DNA from: Pseudomonadota bacterium
GTDB lineage: Bacteria; Pseudomonadota; Alphaproteobacteria; Acetobacterales; Acetobacteraceae
Direction of reading: 5' to 3'
DNA: 7,184 bases
NCBI GenBank assembly: GCA_021829055.1
Contig: JAJZCS010000098.1
Span: forward strand, 1 to 7,184
Part shown: piece after piece, positions 6,781 through 7,184 of the stretch
Numbering within the stretch: position 1 is the first letter of the stretch
Layout of the letters: each line of letters starts with the position of its first letter
Translations under genes and position numbers: made by a program
Notes under the pieces: model-generated
Seen by the model: only the letters and a program-made list of their open reading frames with translations
Told to the model about the DNA's origin: nothing
Databases searched by the model: none

Positions 6781-6801
6781 CCCAGCTTTCGCGAGGCTGG
6801 G
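6781..6801. terminator. Hairpin between convergent purF and nadC
   Basis: CCCAGC (6781-6786) pairs with GCTGGG (6796-6801), and the 9-nt loop could close further by T-G and T-A pairs. It lies 10 nt after the purF stop and 5 nt past the nadC stop, where a bidirectional terminator would be expected. No good T-run follows on either strand, only CTGTTTATG on the minus strand, so efficiency is uncertain. Confidence 0.5.
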
Positions 6802-6806
6802 CGATA

Positions 6807-7184
6807 CTACGCTACGAAGTCAAGGCCAATATCTAACGCTGGTGCGCTATGGGTAAGCCAGCCTGCCGAGATCAGATCGACGCCGGCCTCGGCAATTTCT
6901 GGTGCCGTCTGAGGTGTTACGCGGCCTGACGCTTCGGCAATCGCCCTGTTCTTGATTAGTTTCATTGCTTGGCGCAGCGTCTGAATTGACATGTTGTCTA
7001 GAAGGAGGGCGTCAGCGCCTGCGTCTAGCGCTTCGTCGAGTTGCTCCAGTGTCTCGACTTCGCATTCGATTTTGACCAGGTGGCCAGTGGCTTGCTTTGC
7101 ACGGCGCACTGCCACGCCGACCCCTCCGGCGATTGCAATGTGGTTGTCTTTAATCAATACAGCATCATCGATCACTACAGGCAG
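6807..7184 (-). CDS. nadC: Nicotinate-nucleotide pyrophosphorylase (carboxylating), C-terminal part
   Basis: NadC (quinolinate phosphoribosyltransferase) joins quinolinate and PRPP to give nicotinate mononucleotide, CO2 and pyrophosphate in NAD synthesis. The visible 125 residues are the C-terminal part of the type II PRTase barrel and remain open to the window edge. Motifs in the visible part are DDAVLIKDNH (6-15, with the substrate-binding Lys12), KIECEVETLEQLDEAL (38-53), LLDNM (61-65), EASGRVT (84-90) and SAGWLTHSAPALDIGLDF (106-123), ending at TAG 6807-6809. A GTG at 7175 is merely an internal valine codon, not the start. The first visible residues read LPVVIDD where family members usually have NHR followed by three residues and a D; those His and Arg residues bind quinolinate. 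This may be a real oddity or an edge artefact. The gene converges on purF. Its usual partners nadA and nadB, if present, lie beyond the window. Confidence 0.9.
   Translation of the reverse strand: MPVVIDDAVLIKDNHIAIAGGVGVAVRRAKQATGHLVKIECEVETLEQLDEALDAGADALLLDNMSIQTLRQAMKLIKNRAIAEASGRVTPQTAPEIAEAGVDLISAGWLTHSAPALDIGLDFVA

Overview
This window looks like ordinary chromosome from an alphaproteobacterium, most plausibly Rhodospirillales/Acetobacteraceae. The placement rests on four things: the block [TctC-like protein]-radA-cvpA-purF, a DsbA-type oxidoreductase directly upstream of smc, a B. subtilis-type PurF (propeptide plus Fe-S cysteines), and the moderately high GC with mixed third-position use. 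Genus cannot be fixed from sequence alone.

Layout. On the minus strand at the left edge is the N-terminal part of smc (chromosome condensation; TTG start at 495, running off the window at base 1). Directly upstream of it, 6 nt apart, is a secreted DsbA-like thiol oxidoreductase (1134-502). A divergent intergenic region of about 330 bp follows, then apt (adenine salvage, 1467-1982, plus strand). After a 132-bp gap comes a plus-strand cluster: a TctC/Bug-type periplasmic binding protein (2115-3170), radA/sms (recombination and repair ATPase, 3191-4582), cvpA (inner-membrane protein, 4585-5178) and purF (first committed step of purine synthesis, 5292-6770). The first three are almost contiguous (gaps of 20 and 2 nt); purF has its own 113-nt leader. 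At the right edge, convergent with purF, is the C-terminal part of nadC (NAD synthesis, 7184-6807), with a hairpin between the two stop codons.

Functionally, three PRPP-using enzymes (Apt, PurF, NadC) fall within 6 kb. They sit beside chromosome-maintenance genes (smc, radA) and envelope genes (DsbA-like, TctC-like, cvpA). I found no mobile element, CRISPR array, tRNA, rRNA, phage gene or defence system, and no new system. The points most worth checking are residue changes at normally invariant positions at both window edges (NadC near 7173-7184, SMC near 1-45), the in-frame dsbA-like/smc junction with a TTG start, an orphan TctC-like protein in a housekeeping operon, and a possible structured leader before purF.
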